A stretch of 64,000 nucleotides of DNA from Schistosoma haematobium. Its lineage: Eukaryota; Platyhelminthes; Trematoda; Strigeidida; Schistosomatidae. The translations under genes and the position numbers were made by a program. Positions 22,571 through 34,062 of this stretch are shown one piece after another; within the stretch, counting starts at the first letter, position 1; the number at the start of each line of letters is the position of its first letter. The DNA lies in contig NC_067196.1 of NCBI RefSeq assembly GCF_000699445.3, positions 46,727,364 to 46,791,363 of the forward strand. The letters are read 5' to 3'. The notes under the pieces were generated by a model, which searched no databases, had not been told where the DNA came from, and saw only the letters and a list, made by a program, of their open reading frames with translations.

Positions 22571-23350
22571 GTTTTATAGCTCTAACATCATTGGTACAAA
22601 TAATAATTACTGTCAACTAATAGCTAATTAGTGGAAACGTTCATTTTTTCCCTCGTTTTCTGTTTTTTGTCATTGTTTAAACAAGTGAATACCAATGAAA
22701 TTATGTAAATGAATAAACCGAAAACGTGTAATGGTATAGAGCATAGATTTATTGCGTATATATGTAATATCAAAACAAAATATTATTTTTAAAAACTTAG
22801 AAATTACATTTATGTTTATAGGGTTAGTTCTATCAATCAAGTAATTTGTGTTCCATATTTAGCCGATGAAATGATAAATTCAATGAGAGAAAAAGATATT
22901 CTGAATGAAAATCTTTGACGAGAATAGAGCGAAGAGAAGTGATAGCAGCGACAGAATTATAGTTCCTTACATACAGAAGGTATAATCAACATGAAAGATA
23001 GTAATTGACCAGAATAATTTGAAACAAGAAGATAAGATCAAATTCAATGTTCTTCGTCTATAGATATCGAATAAAATCATACTTTAAATGAAGCAATAAT
23101 AAAAGATTCAGGTAGGAAGTTTAAAACAATTGGTTCCTTTGATGAATTTTAATAATGTAATAAGAAGACGAAGTTTGTCAGATAGATGTGATATATTTGC
23201 GCAATACATTTCGAAAAATCTGATCATACATATAGTTGTTAAGACATTTTTATATGAAAGTTAGAAATCCAACTAAGCAGGTTAAAGGTAAGAAATAACA
23301 ATAAAGTACACGAAAACAAAGTGATTACCACTCTGGATAATAAATCAGCA
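22571..23350. other. Unassigned AT-rich sequence
   Basis: No recognised exon, repeat or RNA. Confidence 0.4.
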
Positions 23351-23583
23351 TTACCAGGGCAGATTCAGAGTAAGGACAAATTGTTTTTGAACGCACAAAG
23401 GGGGTTTCAGTTTCCGTATAATCAAGGCTGCAATAAACCTTAGTATACGTACTTGAAGGCTGTTGTATAACACTGCGAATGCTTATTTGATGTCAACCTT
23501 GTGACCAGTTTTAATCAAATGTTTTGCAATGGAGGTTTATGTCTGTCTATCCTATGATCTTATTTGACCATCGGAATTCAGGT
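23351..23583 (-). pseudogene. Penelope-like element fragment: C-terminus of the GIY-YIG endonuclease domain
   Basis: On the minus strand, ending at the stop codon complement at 23351-23353, the frame reads SIAKHLIKTGHKVD, then FAVLYNSLQ, then RKLKPPLCVQKQFVLTLNLP before W and a stop. The L-K-P-x-L-C-V-Q-K signature closes the GIY-YIG domain of Penelope-like retroelements. Two in-frame stops (after HKVDIK, and upstream near 23558) show decay. The GIY-YIG start and the whole RT are absent. It is a different lineage from the remnant at 33325, whose corresponding text is LKPKLCVQKRFVLL. Confidence 0.75.
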
Positions 23584-23699
23584 AGGAAGATTATTTACAT
23601 TAATACAATTGAGAATATTACTATAAAATAACGAAAAATATAGGTAAAAACTATAATACCATTTATTGTTGAATATAATTTATCTCCCGGTTATTTTTT

Positions 23700-23930
23700 T
23701 TACAAAACGTTTTTTGTCCAATAAAACGATTACTTGTAATTATTGGTGGAGAATATTTGTAGCTCAGGTGGATGATTAAGTGGAGTTTTGTCCTCTGACC
23801 TGGATGATTCGGCACAAACTTCGAGTAGGAAAGAAATGTTCGAATTTCTCCACATACGACTTGCAGCTTATCCTGTCGATCTCGATCTTGATTGGTTATT
23901 GTTGACCCGTAACCTGCCATTGTTTATCTT
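23700..23930. other. Unassigned GC-richer patch
   Basis: An 85-codon minus-strand frame here (begins MAGYGSTITNQDRDRQDKLQ) has no domain I recognise. Composition resembles transposon-derived text; it lies about 150 bases beyond the Penelope fragment and might be part of the same old insertion. Confidence 0.25.
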
Positions 23931-25023
23931 TTTTATTTGTTATTGGTTAGTGATTTATGAAAACTAACATAAAATGTAAATATTCCTTGACTGATCACCT
24001 TTTTTCAAAATAATATACTTAAATAACAAGCAAAGTAGTAGCTGTATTGCTTAGAATGTTGTCACAGACACGGATAACTTATTCTTTGAGTAAGTTGTAT
24101 CTGGTAATGTTCCAATCACAACAATATTCCTTAATGCATGAGCACACATTGTCAACAAAAAAACAAGCTAACCAATCACTCGTTTTTAAATTTTCATCGT
24201 TAGGTATCAGGAATCAGAATGACCGTGCAATAAATATCAGCCATTATGTTTGATTGTTTTCAATTTTATTTTCTTCTTACACTTTAATTTCAGGTCATTT
24301 AAACTACTTGTTGCTTTGTTGTTTGTATCACATTATTTCGATTAGTATTTACATGAATTATGCACAGAAACATAACAATAATAATAATACTGTTTAACTG
24401 TTTGTTAATGTATCCTCACCATACCTTTAAAAGTCAAAAAAATATTTTCTTGTTAGGTTATGTAACGCACAAAGAATAATTTAACTTGTTAAACAACAAG
24501 TTGATTACTACTAAGAATAAAATAGAACTTTAGGTCTATATTCATCAATGCGTATTGAAAAATTCATGAAAGATCAATAACACAGAACCATCATTTTTCT
24601 CGGTTTACGTGCCAAGTTTAGAAAATAAAATAAAAATATTACGGTTCATTATTTTCTTTTTTTAGTAGCTTTATGTTAGATCTTAAGAAAGAAGTTAGAT
24701 CACGTTTTTAATTATGTACTTTTTATTTGATATAACTTCCAGTTCAATCCACTGTGGTGATTATTCTGCTTAATATTTGTTTTTTAGCGTTATATTTCGT
24801 ATAATATTGATTTCTTCTCTGTAAGACGTTTTTTGAGGGTAATTTGCTTTGTATTAACCGTGTTCATGCAACATAGGTTCTGTGCTTTGCCTACAAATGT
24901 GATATCTGTTAAGCAACCATCAAGTGCGTGTAAAATCACTATGAAACAAAGTGTATTTCCGGGTTGAAGTTAATGAAGTTAAAAGGAATTTAGCTGAACA
25001 GTTTTTCCATCATATTAGATAAT
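23931..25023. other. Unassigned AT-rich sequence
   Basis: No recognised exon or repeat before the LTR copy at 25024. Confidence 0.4.
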
Positions 25024-25508
25024 TGTTATGTCTTATGCCCCGAAAGATATCACGTAACAAAATCTCCAATTCGAACACCGACTTACCTGACCTTGGCAGT
25101 GTGAAAAATGCGTTAACCAGTGTGAGCAACCTGGAGTCAAATCTGAGTTCCCTTCGACCTTCTAGCTTCTCGCCTAATCCAGCTAGCTCAGTCCTAAACA
25201 CAAACCTTAGCCTCCACTATATAAAGCATATATCTCAGGCATACGCAGTTTCTAAACAAGCAAACCGGACCTCATCGCACCATAAAATACAAAATATTAA
25301 TTACACATGATCAAACGAAAAGTGGCTATGAGTATGAGAGACTGTAACTAACAGACTGAGAATAAAATGAAAATAGTTACTCGCATAATAATAGCCAATA
25401 GGTTATATGAAAGCTTATGATTAAAGGAATATGAATATATGTAATCCAGTTACCTAATAATTATCCGATAAGAATATATATAATACAGTCCAAAAATAAT
25501 TCCTGACA
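25024..25508 (+). mobile_element. Divergent LTR copy, same family as 7604-8082
   Basis: It begins TGTTATG, aligns along its length with the 7604 LTR (ttggcagtgtgaaa / cttagcactgtgcc; caaaccggacctcatcgcac / caaaccgcaacgcacc; agtggctatgagtatgagag / agtggctgtgaatgtgggat; the ataatta...gaatatata tail) and stops at about 25508 without the last 45 bases of the other copy. No target duplication is visible. The 95-codon open frame at 25023-25310 lies wholly inside the LTR and is not a gene. Confidence 0.7.
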
Positions 25509-25513
25509 ACTAC

Positions 25514-25575
25514 CATTCTGCTAGTGAGCGTCCTATGCTCCTCCATGAGGGGTAATAGGCGTAAGTAAGTAAGTT
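25514..25575 (+). mobile_element. LINE 3' tail fragment
   Basis: tcctatgctcctccatgagg, ggtaataggc and a (GTAA)n tail match the LINE 3' terminus. It abuts the LTR, repeating the LINE/LTR association at 7.6 kb. Confidence 0.8.
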
Positions 25576-26204
25576 ACCATACAATTATTGTTATTGTGAA
25601 TATAACAGTAGTGTTTCACTTATATATGCCCGTTAATTTCATTAAAGCTTTCCACTGATAGATCGTTTATATCATTATTTCATCAAATAAACATGGATTC
25701 TAAATGACTATTATGTTTTATTTTAGCAAACCTGTAATACGTACTTTACTCAATATGAAAATTACGATAAACGTAAAGAGCAATATTCACAAAATTCAAA
25801 TACCTTTTTCATTTATTTGTAATGTCAACAAGATTTTTAGAAGAGAAATCGATCTCATTATCACAGATTAATCAAAAGTTAGTAACAATAATTTTCTTCC
25901 GAAGATGTTTCCATAGGATATGATCTCATACAATCAAATTCTGAATTTTTAATCAAGTCATTCTGACTGTGTCATTATTTAAGTATATAAATTTAGTATC
26001 TAACAAGAAATTTTGTTTGTTTCATTAATTTATGCTTATCTCAGTGAAAAATACAATAGGTGTATATAAAAATGATTTGTTTGATTATAAGTGCAGTGAC
26101 AAAAGTATCGAATACAAAGTCAACAAATACTACTTAACTTGAATGTAAATAACGCTTTACAATTTTGAAGTCGGTAAATACCACAATTTGTAATACACTA
26201 AGCT
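25576..26204. other. Unassigned AT-rich sequence
   Basis: Nothing recognised. Confidence 0.4.
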
Positions 26205-26460
26205 GTGATGTATGCTACTTGTGTTGATAGATATAAGTAGTATGAAACACTAATCGGAAGTGGAATAAATGCCAGCAGAAGAGAAGACAGAAGATTTAAA
26301 GCAATCAAAACAATAAAAGGAAGTAAGGAACGATGAAGTTTGTAAGAGACAACTGAATGGTGATGTGTAAATGATGTATTTATTGTATGGTTTTCATATT
26401 TTAGGAAGACACTTTGAAATTTTGTATTAAACAATATATTGGATATCCTAACCAAGTTTT
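26205..26460 (+). repeat. Interspersed repeat C, copy 1
   Basis: It shares ordered text with 32735-32995 and 34570-34895: an atataagtagta motif, a purine-rich middle (gcagaagagaagacagaag), and a tail like tttattgtatggttttcata followed by a poly-T/A stretch. Copies are divergent. Copy 2 lies next to a Penelope remnant, so C may be Penelope terminal sequence; that is inference. Confidence 0.55.
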
Positions 26461-26734
26461 GTTTACAACAAGTAACTTAATTTTATTTTCGTAACAAAAC
26501 TATGAAGAAACTCTAAAAATACACCTAGTCGGAAAGTTTCAAATTGATTCCATAGGAAACATCAACCGATAAAGTTAAAAAGGACACAAAATTCAGTAAT
26601 ACTGATTATCTGATATAGTTTATTAAGTTTTCTACCCGATTTTTTCAAATGATTACAAAACACGCATTTTCAAGGGGGAAGAAAAGGAAACCAACGATTT
26701 TTCTTCTAATGTTTCACTTTAATGGATCAATGTA

Positions 26735-26768
<34 letters not shown>

Positions 26769-27579
26769 GAGTTTTAAAACGATGTATTTTTGAATTAATA
26801 ACAAAGCAGTATATCATGCTAAAATAATTTTCTCTCAGATTCGATTAGACAAGACAGTGATTACATCACCATATTTTGAGTTATAGTATATTGGTTTCTC
26901 AAAAAGCAAAACGAAACTGATACTGATTTTAATCAAATATTAAAAATAAAATGTAGCATACTTTTAACTATTCATATTTCATCGTAAATTTTTAATTTCA
27001 TAACTGTATACTGTCTTTGTTATGGCTAATAAAATGAACCTGTAGATCCAATGTTTAAAGCTTCACTATTCTGTCTCTGACCATTTATGGTTATTTAACG
27101 GAACACAATTCAACTACAATAAATATTTTGTTAGAATACGATTATTTTCACTGCACACTTTATACTATTTTAAATATTTATACAAACTTCTAGATCATTG
27201 AAAATAAAGTCCTATCAATCACCTGTAGAAATTGTCCACCGAAATAAGAGAACATTAGTATGGTTGAAATGACAAAGCATTGTAAACACATAATATGACT
27301 AGCAAATTATCATCCAATAAATGGATTACTTCAGAGAAGTACGAAGTAGGGTTTTAAGGATTTGGATGGAAATATTTTCGATTGCCAGAACAAATGACTG
27401 AAAAATAAATGAATTAATACAATGTAACTGAGTTATAACTACTCATCAAACCTTATTACTGAAGTGAGAGCGCTAAATCGAAACGACAGACAAGGCCATT
27501 AAGTAAAAGAATAAATTGTGTCTTATAATAAATGACATGCTCGTACATAAAGTACTTCCACAAAATAAATTAAGAATTC
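26461..27579. other. AT-rich sequence with an AT microsatellite
   Basis: Apart from (AT)n at 26736-26765 nothing is recognised. Confidence 0.4.
26736..26765. repeat. (AT)n microsatellite
   Basis: About 15 AT units ending in atagtag. Confidence 0.9.
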
Positions 27580-27620
27580 CTATAAGTGATTGGAGAAAAT
27601 TAGTCTCAAATCACTTATAG
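27580..27620. repeat. Short perfect hairpin
   Basis: CTATAAGTGATT at 27580-27591 is exactly complementary to AATCACTTATAG at 27609-27620, loop 17 bases. Unknown origin. Confidence 0.65.
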
Positions 27621-27943
27621 TTTGATTGATATATCGAATTCTCGGATACAGTATCAATGATATATATACATATATACATAACAAATATTCTTCCAATTAG
27701 ACAGTTTTGGTGTTTTGGTTGATAAATATACGGTCTTGGACTTCGGGGTATTACAATCGGTAATTCAACAATCTGTTCTCCATTCTGAACTCACTAGTGT
27801 TGCCTATCATTCGGATGCATTTATAGAGTGGTGCTCCTGTTTTGAACCAGTTGACTATATATTCAGTATCATCCTTCTCTAATCCATTTAGCGAAGCTTG
27901 ATGGCTTTGCTGAAATGCGAATAACCGATATAATCAAATTCGC

Positions 27944-27944
<1 letters not shown>

Positions 27945-27979
<35 letters not shown>
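27945..27979. repeat. (AT)n microsatellite
   Basis: About 17 TA/AT units, uninterrupted. Confidence 0.9.
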
Positions 27980-27982
<3 letters not shown>

Positions 27983-28254
27983 ATTACTGCACACACCAAG
28001 CACTTATTTGTAGTGCAGCAATAACATTACGAGTTTCATACTGTTGCATTCAAAGTTTCTAAGACAAATCTCAAGAAGTATCGCATTACCATTACATTCA
28101 CTAGTAACGTTTACAATATAATAAAACCATTGTTTGTACGCTGAACATTTGGAATAGTTTGGTTCACATGTCATAACTGTCTTGATGTTTCTATAGGAGT
28201 ATGAGTCTATTTTGTAAAGATCCATAGCTGGAACCCTCAGTCTATGTTAAAGTA

Positions 28255-28590
28255 TTAATTATTATTGTTGGTGACAATATTCAATATTAGATTTTTGGTA
28301 CAATATAGAATTCTCAGCACAAAGTATTTCAACAAGTTTATCTTTTTATTTCATGATCGATTGTTGTGATAAATGTTCAATGGTCATCATTTAGATGTTA
28401 GCGGTGCAGGAACAGACATCTAGATAATATTTATCTTTTTTCCATACACATTGTCAGCAACCACGATGTCTCTGAATGGACCCTTTCGTAACAAACGTAC
28501 CTGAATAAGTTATAGGACTAATAGGTATAATGATGTGTTAAAACAAACAAAAAATTAGATAACTTGTTGAAATATCCAGATAGCAAGAAC
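28255..28590 (+). repeat. Interspersed repeat D, plus-strand copy
   Basis: Its complement recurs at 58925-59275 with conserved blocks in the same order: gaattctcagcacaaagtat, tttcatgatcgattgttgtg, gacatctagataatat, aagttataggactaataggt, and aacaaacaaaaaattagata. About 330 bases; no coding content or terminal repeats seen. Confidence 0.75.
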
Positions 28591-28659
28591 AGGTAAAACA
28601 GATATTCAAGCAGGTCTCCTTGTGAAAACAAGACAGTTAAACAAATACCATGATATTGA

Positions 28660-29052
28660 TCTGTGAAGAATATTAATTCACTTTGTATTGTTTTACTTGG
28701 ATCTTATTGGCTAGCCACTATCCATTTTTGCTTACAAAACGCTTGTGAATTAAGGCAATATCGAGGCATACGCACAGTATGCACATATGCCAATAACAGA
28801 CTGATCAACTTCAGTCCTAAAATATCAATCGGAAGATTCAAGTAAAACAATACCAAGTGAATTAAACTTCATCCCATTGCACAAGCAAGTGGCTATCAGG
28901 ACTCAGTAGCTGAGTGGATAACGCGATGATGTTTGAAGCGAACGGTACTGAGTTCGAGTCCCTGAGATGCAGGTAAATCCAGCTGACGAGTCCCAAATAG
29001 GATGAAACGCGCGTCCTTTATTCGACTGCTAGCCACTATCCATCTTTGCTTA
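28660..29052 (+). repeat. SINE-1 (Sm-alpha-like) copy with tRNA-like block
   Basis: A short inverted end (aattcactttgtattgtttt) precedes a full plus-strand body: ggctagccactatccatttt, cacatatgccaataacagac, gattcaagtaaaacaatacc, then a tRNA-like block with A box (cagtagctgagtggataacg, 28902-28922) and B box (gagttcgagtcc, 28950-28961), the hammerhead (28977-29021) and the 3' end tgctagccactatccatctt. The stretch between B box and ribozyme is shortened relative to the 38.9-kb copy (about 17 bases of the gagtgaatatcaactc part are missing). Confidence 0.92.
28977..29021 (+). ncRNA. Hammerhead ribozyme motif (SINE-1), core intact, weak stem I
   Basis: Core CTGACGA, stem II GTCC/GGAT (one G-U), GAAA, stem III A-U and C-G closing GCGC, cleavage after GTC (29015). 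Stem I ATCCAG/CTTTAT keeps only 4 of 6 pairs. Schistosome satellite hammerheads of this sequence class are established as self-cleaving; this copy may be impaired. Confidence 0.7.
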
Positions 29053-29539
29053 TGTGCAGAATATTGTTGCTTCCTTTCTTAAGTTTGCTTAAACGTGTTA
29101 AAATCTGTTCAGATTGATAATTAAACTATTCCCTAGTTAGTAATTACCACAAGTTTTTCGAAATTTGCATATCATTAACTGTGTCCACATTGACTGGTGG
29201 AAAAACTAAGCAAATATATCAAATATTTACTATAAATTCATTTTTTATGTTAATTCATTAAATGGTTTCCTGGAAATTTTCTACTTTGTTATTTATTATA
29301 TCAATATGCATAAGTTATTGTTTATTATTACAATTCGAAGTCTTGCTACTTTACAAATGACGAGATAAACTCCTCATATAAAATAGATTTTTTCACAATG
29401 AATCTACAATCTTTTAAATGTATAGATGAGTAGCATTCATTGAAAACAGTCTATTAAACAACTAATATTGATTGAGAATCTCTTTTTCTAGGTATATCTG
29501 CCAATCTATGACAAGTAAATGAATTTATAAATAGTATCA
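29053..29539. other. Unassigned AT-rich sequence
   Basis: Nothing recognised. Confidence 0.4.
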
Positions 29540-29688
29540 GGAGGGTTTGTGTGGAGATTGTACTAATTCCAACAGTTGAGATCATGAGTCAATTGAAGCT
29601 AGACCACCACGGGAAACCTGGAAGCACTGGACGGCCTTTGCTCGACCCATTGTGGGACTCCTCAGCAGAGCGCATCCACGGTTATGTT
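29540..29688 (-). repeat. SINE-2 3'-half fragment
   Basis: The complement of the SINE-2 3' end (tatcaggagggtttgtgtgg ... gagatcatgagtcaattgaa) and half the hammerhead. The GAAA/stem II part is damaged (gcctttgctcgaccc), so it is inactive. It is truncated just beyond the ribozyme; no tRNA-like block. Confidence 0.8.
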
Positions 29689-30289
29689 GATTGATTTTAT
29701 ATGATTAAAACAATACGATATAGTCACGAATCATGAGAGTATTTGTAAGTCATTTATAGGAGACATCGATACATCTCAGTAAATACGTCTGTTCAGTAAA
29801 TGAATTTTCTACTTCATACAAATCTTGGTTAAATCATCACAAACATGATTAATATCTAAACAAATATGTAGAAGAAAACTTGAGTGTGATTAGAAGCGAT
29901 TCTATAACCTTTAAGTCGACACTGACACCAATTCTTCAATGAAACAATCGAAAAAAAAGTCAATTCATTGTTTAATCCGCTATCAAGTGTTACGTTTTTC
30001 GCGAAATTTATTGAGTAGCCTTCTAAATAGATATAATTGTGAAACATATTTGTGAATATGGTTAATATATTCTAAATTAACTTTGATCAGTAAAATAATG
30101 TATTTTTTATTTTACAATGCCTAACAGGGATTTAAATGTTGTTTGATTAGAGTGAATAATTAAACCTTTTTAAGATCATTAAGATTTTTATGAATTTGGA
30201 AACTGACTGTAGAATAAGCAGTCAATTTGACCAAGATTCATTAAAATGTCCAGGAAAGATATAATAAATAAAGCCTGAGATTTTATCAG
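29689..30289. other. Unassigned AT-rich sequence
   Basis: Nothing recognised. Confidence 0.4.
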
Positions 30290-30560
30290 AAAGGGGGTTT
30301 TGTGGAGATTGTAGTAATTTAATAGTTGAATTTATGAGTCGATTAAAGTTATACCATCATGGTAAACCTGTAGGCACTGGACGATCGTTTCGTCCTAGTG
30401 TGAAACTTCTCAAAAGTGTGCATCCACAATCCCACACCCGGGATTCGAATCCAGAACATTTCGGTCTCGCGCGCGAACGCTTAACCTCTAGATCACTCAG
30501 CCAGCATCCAACGCTGTTAATGTCTGACTCCAATCAATCCACGAAATTGCGCCACCACCT
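30290..30560 (-). repeat. SINE-2 copy with tRNA-like block, ribozyme core mutated
   Basis: On the minus strand: leader (ggattgattggagtcagaca), A box (tggctgagtgatctagaggt), B box (ggattcgaatcc), hammerhead with TTGAGAA in place of CTGAGGA, and an intact 3' end. The tRNA-like block is well kept while the ribozyme is not. Confidence 0.85.
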
Positions 30561-30821
30561 GAGATGATACAAAAGTTAACTGAAGAAATAAAAACGTTCA
30601 AAGTCAACTTTATTTTTTATCATTTAAAGATACTTTAATTGTAATTGCAAGTAAACCTGTTTATGTCAGATGATTCTTCAATAGAGCTTTCTTCTCCAAA
30701 TCAAATAATTAACATTGTGTATTATGTGTACAACTGTAGTAATAATACATTTTTAGTAGACAAACATTTATTGAAAATGTTAATTTATATCAATATATAT
30801 TATTAATTTTGCAAAATTTTA

Positions 30822-30885
30822 ATCGTTGAGATCAGTCTATTGAAGCAAGACCAACATGGAAAACCTGGAAGCACTGGATAGCAAT
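30822..30885 (-). repeat. SINE-2 3'-end fragment
   Basis: gttgagatcagtctattgaa, ccaacatggaaaacctggaa, gcactgg: the terminal 60 bases only. Confidence 0.7.
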
Positions 30886-30997
30886 AAAAAGAGATGTGTA
30901 GCTAAATACATAATGGAATAAATGGAACTATTATTATTACGACTTATAAAATAACACATGTTTAAATAAAATTAATTTTTGAAATCCATTAATAAAT

Positions 30998-31190
30998 AAG
31001 CAAAGATGGATAGTGCCTAGCAGTAGAATGAAGGACTAGCGTTTCGTCCTATTTTGAACTGGTCAGCTGGACATACGTGCATCCCAAAATTGATGATCAC
31101 TCTGGGACTCATTACGTACATATGCCAATAAGAGACTGATCAACTGCAGTCTTAAACTTTAATGGAAAGATTCCAGTAAATAATACGAAG
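30998..31190. repeat. SINE-1 copy, inverted composite, ribozyme core mutated
   Basis: The left part is SINE-1 3' end on the minus strand (gcaaagatggatagtgccta) with a hammerhead reading CTGACCA (G8 changed to C). The right part is body on the plus strand (catatgccaataagagactg). The tRNA block is deleted. Confidence 0.8.
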
Positions 31191-32734
31191 TGAATATAAA
31201 CATTAATAAATGTCACAATCAATTTTTTTTGATAATCGAATTATTCCCATCAGGTTAACCAGTTTATTCCTACTCATTTATTTCTTACTAAATTATAGAG
31301 AAAAGGCAAACTATTCACAGCATGAATTCTAGGGATTAGTTTAGCTAACTGTGAATGAATAAAATGTTACTATGAATTAATAGTTAATAATTATCTGAAA
31401 TAGATAACAGAAGAAGAAACACAATGAATAACCAGTTTTATAAATGTAGAACTATATTTAATGTTTCAAGTAAAAGAAATGAAGAAATTATATCCTTGCA
31501 AGAGATAGTAACTAGAGAGCGTTTCTCTACAATTATAAAATTATATTTTACAATTAACAAAGCGTCCTAGTGAGATAAAACATGGTTTCAATAATAATAG
31601 AATGTAAGTAAATATTGTCTTAGTATAAATTATCAAATTTAATTTTGTTCTTTAATAGAATAGAGAGGCTATCAACAAGGAGCTTCGAGAGTACAATTTG
31701 ATTTGATTAGGAATTATCTACAATACTGAAGTAGCTAATATACTTTTTGTTTGCATCCAGTTTTCTACCTCTAAACTATTCAGATCAAGTCCAAATTTTC
31801 AAACGACTGAAATCCATACAACAATTGGTAAGTAAGTAATGACACTCTAGAATTAGTTAATGATGACGTTTCTTATAATGAATCGTCATAATTCAAGTAT
31901 TACTTCACTGAGTATCGGAAATGAAACTTGTAAACGAGTATCAACTAATTTAAAAAATTTATGCCTTCGTCAACATTATTGTTTAACCACAAAATCACAA
32001 AAGTGCATCGGGATTTTGGATGACTTGATTAAGTGATCACAGGTAGACTGCATCGATAGAGATTAACACATATAATCTGATATAAAATAGCTTAAATCAT
32101 TTACCTTAAAAAAATCATTTTTATATGCTACTGAAAAACATGTTTCTTGAGCTATTATTTATTCTTTCCCTTCAAATGGTTGCAAACGTATGCTTTACTT
32201 CCTATTTCTCCACGAAGCCCACAGAATTCAAAATTATCAACTTGATTACATCTAGTAACTTATTCAATGTGATGAGCTCTCGTCTGTGTAAAATAAACAT
32301 TAAAGCATATTGTTATAGTTATTGTTAAATTCATCAAGCACGGCTGGATAACAACAATTTGAAAAAATAACGTGCCATAAAAGTGTTCAAATTTAAAAAA
32401 AAAACAGAAACTACATTGTCATAGGACAGTACTGGTACAACTGTACAACGTTAAATAAGCAGGAATATCTGGCTTTTGTATGAGCGTTTATTTGGTTGAT
32501 GATAGATATAACATTTTGTAAGAGACTCTTCGATAATGTGGGACTCTGTGTAAGACTCCTGTGTACGATTGAAATCATGACTATAAAAATGATAATATAC
32601 AATTAAACTACTGATTCAAATTCCGTTGGTGTACTTTCTCTTAATGAAGCTAGTCTTCAAGTTAAACAGTTTTTTTTATAAAATGAAGTAATAAACATTA
32701 TTTCCAGTAAATACATTAACAATAGTCATATTGC
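31191..32734. other. Unassigned AT-rich sequence
   Basis: No recognised repeat. A 67-codon frame at 32125-32328 has a hydrophobic start (MLLKNMFLELLFILSLQMV) but no other support, so it is not called. Confidence 0.35.
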
Positions 32735-32995
32735 AATGTGTGATACTTATATCGACATAAGTAGTACATAACGTTAGTCAGGAAGAAAAAAACTAGCAGC
32801 AGAAGCTCAAGGAGGAAAGAACGGGAACAGAAAACGATTGGTATGGAAATGAAGGAACATTGAAGTCTGAGACAATTATTGAACATTTTGCAAATGAATT
32901 ATTTACTGTATGGTTCTTATATTTTACTAAGATATTCAGTAATTTTGTGATCAAATACATTCGATTGTCTCCACTTGTGTTATAGGTATATGGAA
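32735..32995 (+). repeat. Interspersed repeat C, copy 2
   Basis: Contains tatcgacataagtagtac, gaaggaacattgaagtctga, ttttgcaaatgaattattta, ctgtatggttcttatatttt and gtaattttgtgatcaaatac, shared in order with copy 3 at 34570. It is followed by 330 bases and then the Penelope remnant in opposite orientation. Confidence 0.65.
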
Positions 32996-33324
32996 AATGT
33001 ATGTCTATAGGAGGATAGAAAAAATTGCATCACCAAAATGGAATCGAGGATAAATAACAAATTAGGTTACGTAATAATCAAGGTGTAAGCAAAAAAATCG
33101 TTAATGGGTCAGACAATAGTCCAGTTGACAAATATGAAGGAAAGCAACAAACACAAAGGTCGTAATAGTAGACTGAATAATAATCAAGAAAACCTGTATG
33201 AGGGAATAATAATAACAACTGATTCGAGTTTAAAATGCAAATTAGTAATTTTAAAAATTCGATAATAATCAAATAAAAGTGCAGAGGAAGAAAAACAAAA
33301 ACTGAAACGTACTCATTAAGGGGA

Positions 33325-33655
33325 TTAGGGCCAAGGAAGGATGAGAAGTAGGACAAATCGTTTCTGCACGCAAAGTTTGGGCTTGAGTTCGTGAATAGCC
33401 AATGCCTCAGCAGTGCATAGAATATTGGCTCGACACCCCTCCGATCCAATTCCTTTGACTCTGTAGATCACTTTAAAAGAAGAATACTTGGGAGCGGTGT
33501 GTCCAAAATTGATTAAATGCTCCTGTATAGAACTAGTGATTGTCTTACATTCTCCTTTTACAAGTTAAGTCTGATAGTGTTCTGAGATGCGTTTGGAAAG
33601 TGATCGCTTTGTTCGGCCTATATAACATCTATTCATACATAAATACAGTAATATA
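33325..33655 (-). pseudogene. Penelope-like element: GIY-YIG endonuclease domain remnant
   Basis: On the minus strand the frame reads YLCMNRCYIGRTKRSLSKRI, one stop, then TITSSIQEHLINFGHTAP, SSFKVIYRVKGIGSE, then NILCTAEALAIHELKPKLCV followed by QKRFVLLLILPWP and a stop at 33325-33327. CYIGRTKR is the GIY-YIG core (YIG plus the catalytic-region Arg), and AEALAIHELKP supplies the conserved Glu. This is the C-terminal domain of Penelope-like retroelements; the upstream RT is missing. Only one premature stop (QT-stop-LVKGE) in about 105 codons, so it is younger than the 23.4-kb remnant. Confidence 0.85.
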
Positions 33656-33898
33656 TAAAGTTATATGAATGAATTAAGACAAATAAAAAACAATGAAAAT
33701 AACTAAAAAAACAATGAAAAAATTAATTCCGTCACGAAAAAAAGATGATGTAAAACATACCTTCAAAAATATACAGTTTTATTTCTTTTTTTTAAAGATA
33801 AAATTTTTCGAAAAAGAAATTTAAGAAAAAATTAACTATATTTTCACTGGTTGAAATCATGAGTCAATTGAAACTAGATCACCATGGAAAACCTGGAA

Positions 33899-33944
33899 GC
33901 CCTGGACGGCCGTTTCGTCCGAGTATGGGGCTCCTCAGCAGTGC
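33899..33944 (-). ncRNA. Hammerhead ribozyme motif (SINE-2, left arm), core intact
   Basis: Core CTGAGGA, GAAA and GTC present. Stem I GCACTG/CAGGGC 5 of 6, stem II GCCC/GGAC 3 of 4, stem III A-U plus C-G closing GGCC. Confidence 0.65.
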
Positions 33945-34016
33945 GCATCCATGACATCGCGCACGAAACAAGTAGGCCCTGGGTTCGAATCTCGTGGAGT
34001 GCGGGATCACGGACGT

Positions 34017-34062
34017 GCAATGCTGAGGAGTCCCATACTCGGACGAAACGGCCGTCCAGTGC
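34017..34062 (+). ncRNA. Hammerhead ribozyme motif (SINE-2, right arm), core intact
   Basis: Core CTGAGGA, stem II GTCC/GGAC 4 of 4, GAAA, stem III A-U plus C-G closing GGCC, GTC cleavage after 34056; stem I GCAATG/CAGTGC 5 of 6. Loop of stem II is CATACTC-like, shared with the left arm. Confidence 0.72.

Noticed and set aside
25023..25310. 95-codon plus-strand frame with serine-rich text
   Set aside because: Lies entirely inside the LTR copy; the related LTRs do not keep it open.
28900..28965. tRNA-like sequence in SINE-1
   Set aside because: Part of the repeat rather than a tRNA gene; the acceptor stem is not formed and it recurs at 39015-39070.
32125..32328. 67-codon frame with a hydrophobic N-terminus
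   Set aside because: No donor or acceptor signals and no composition change; chance frames like this are expected in AT-rich DNA.
33078..33449. 123-codon minus-strand open frame
   Set aside because: It is out of frame with the Penelope GIY-YIG remnant on the same strand and runs into non-coding sequence.
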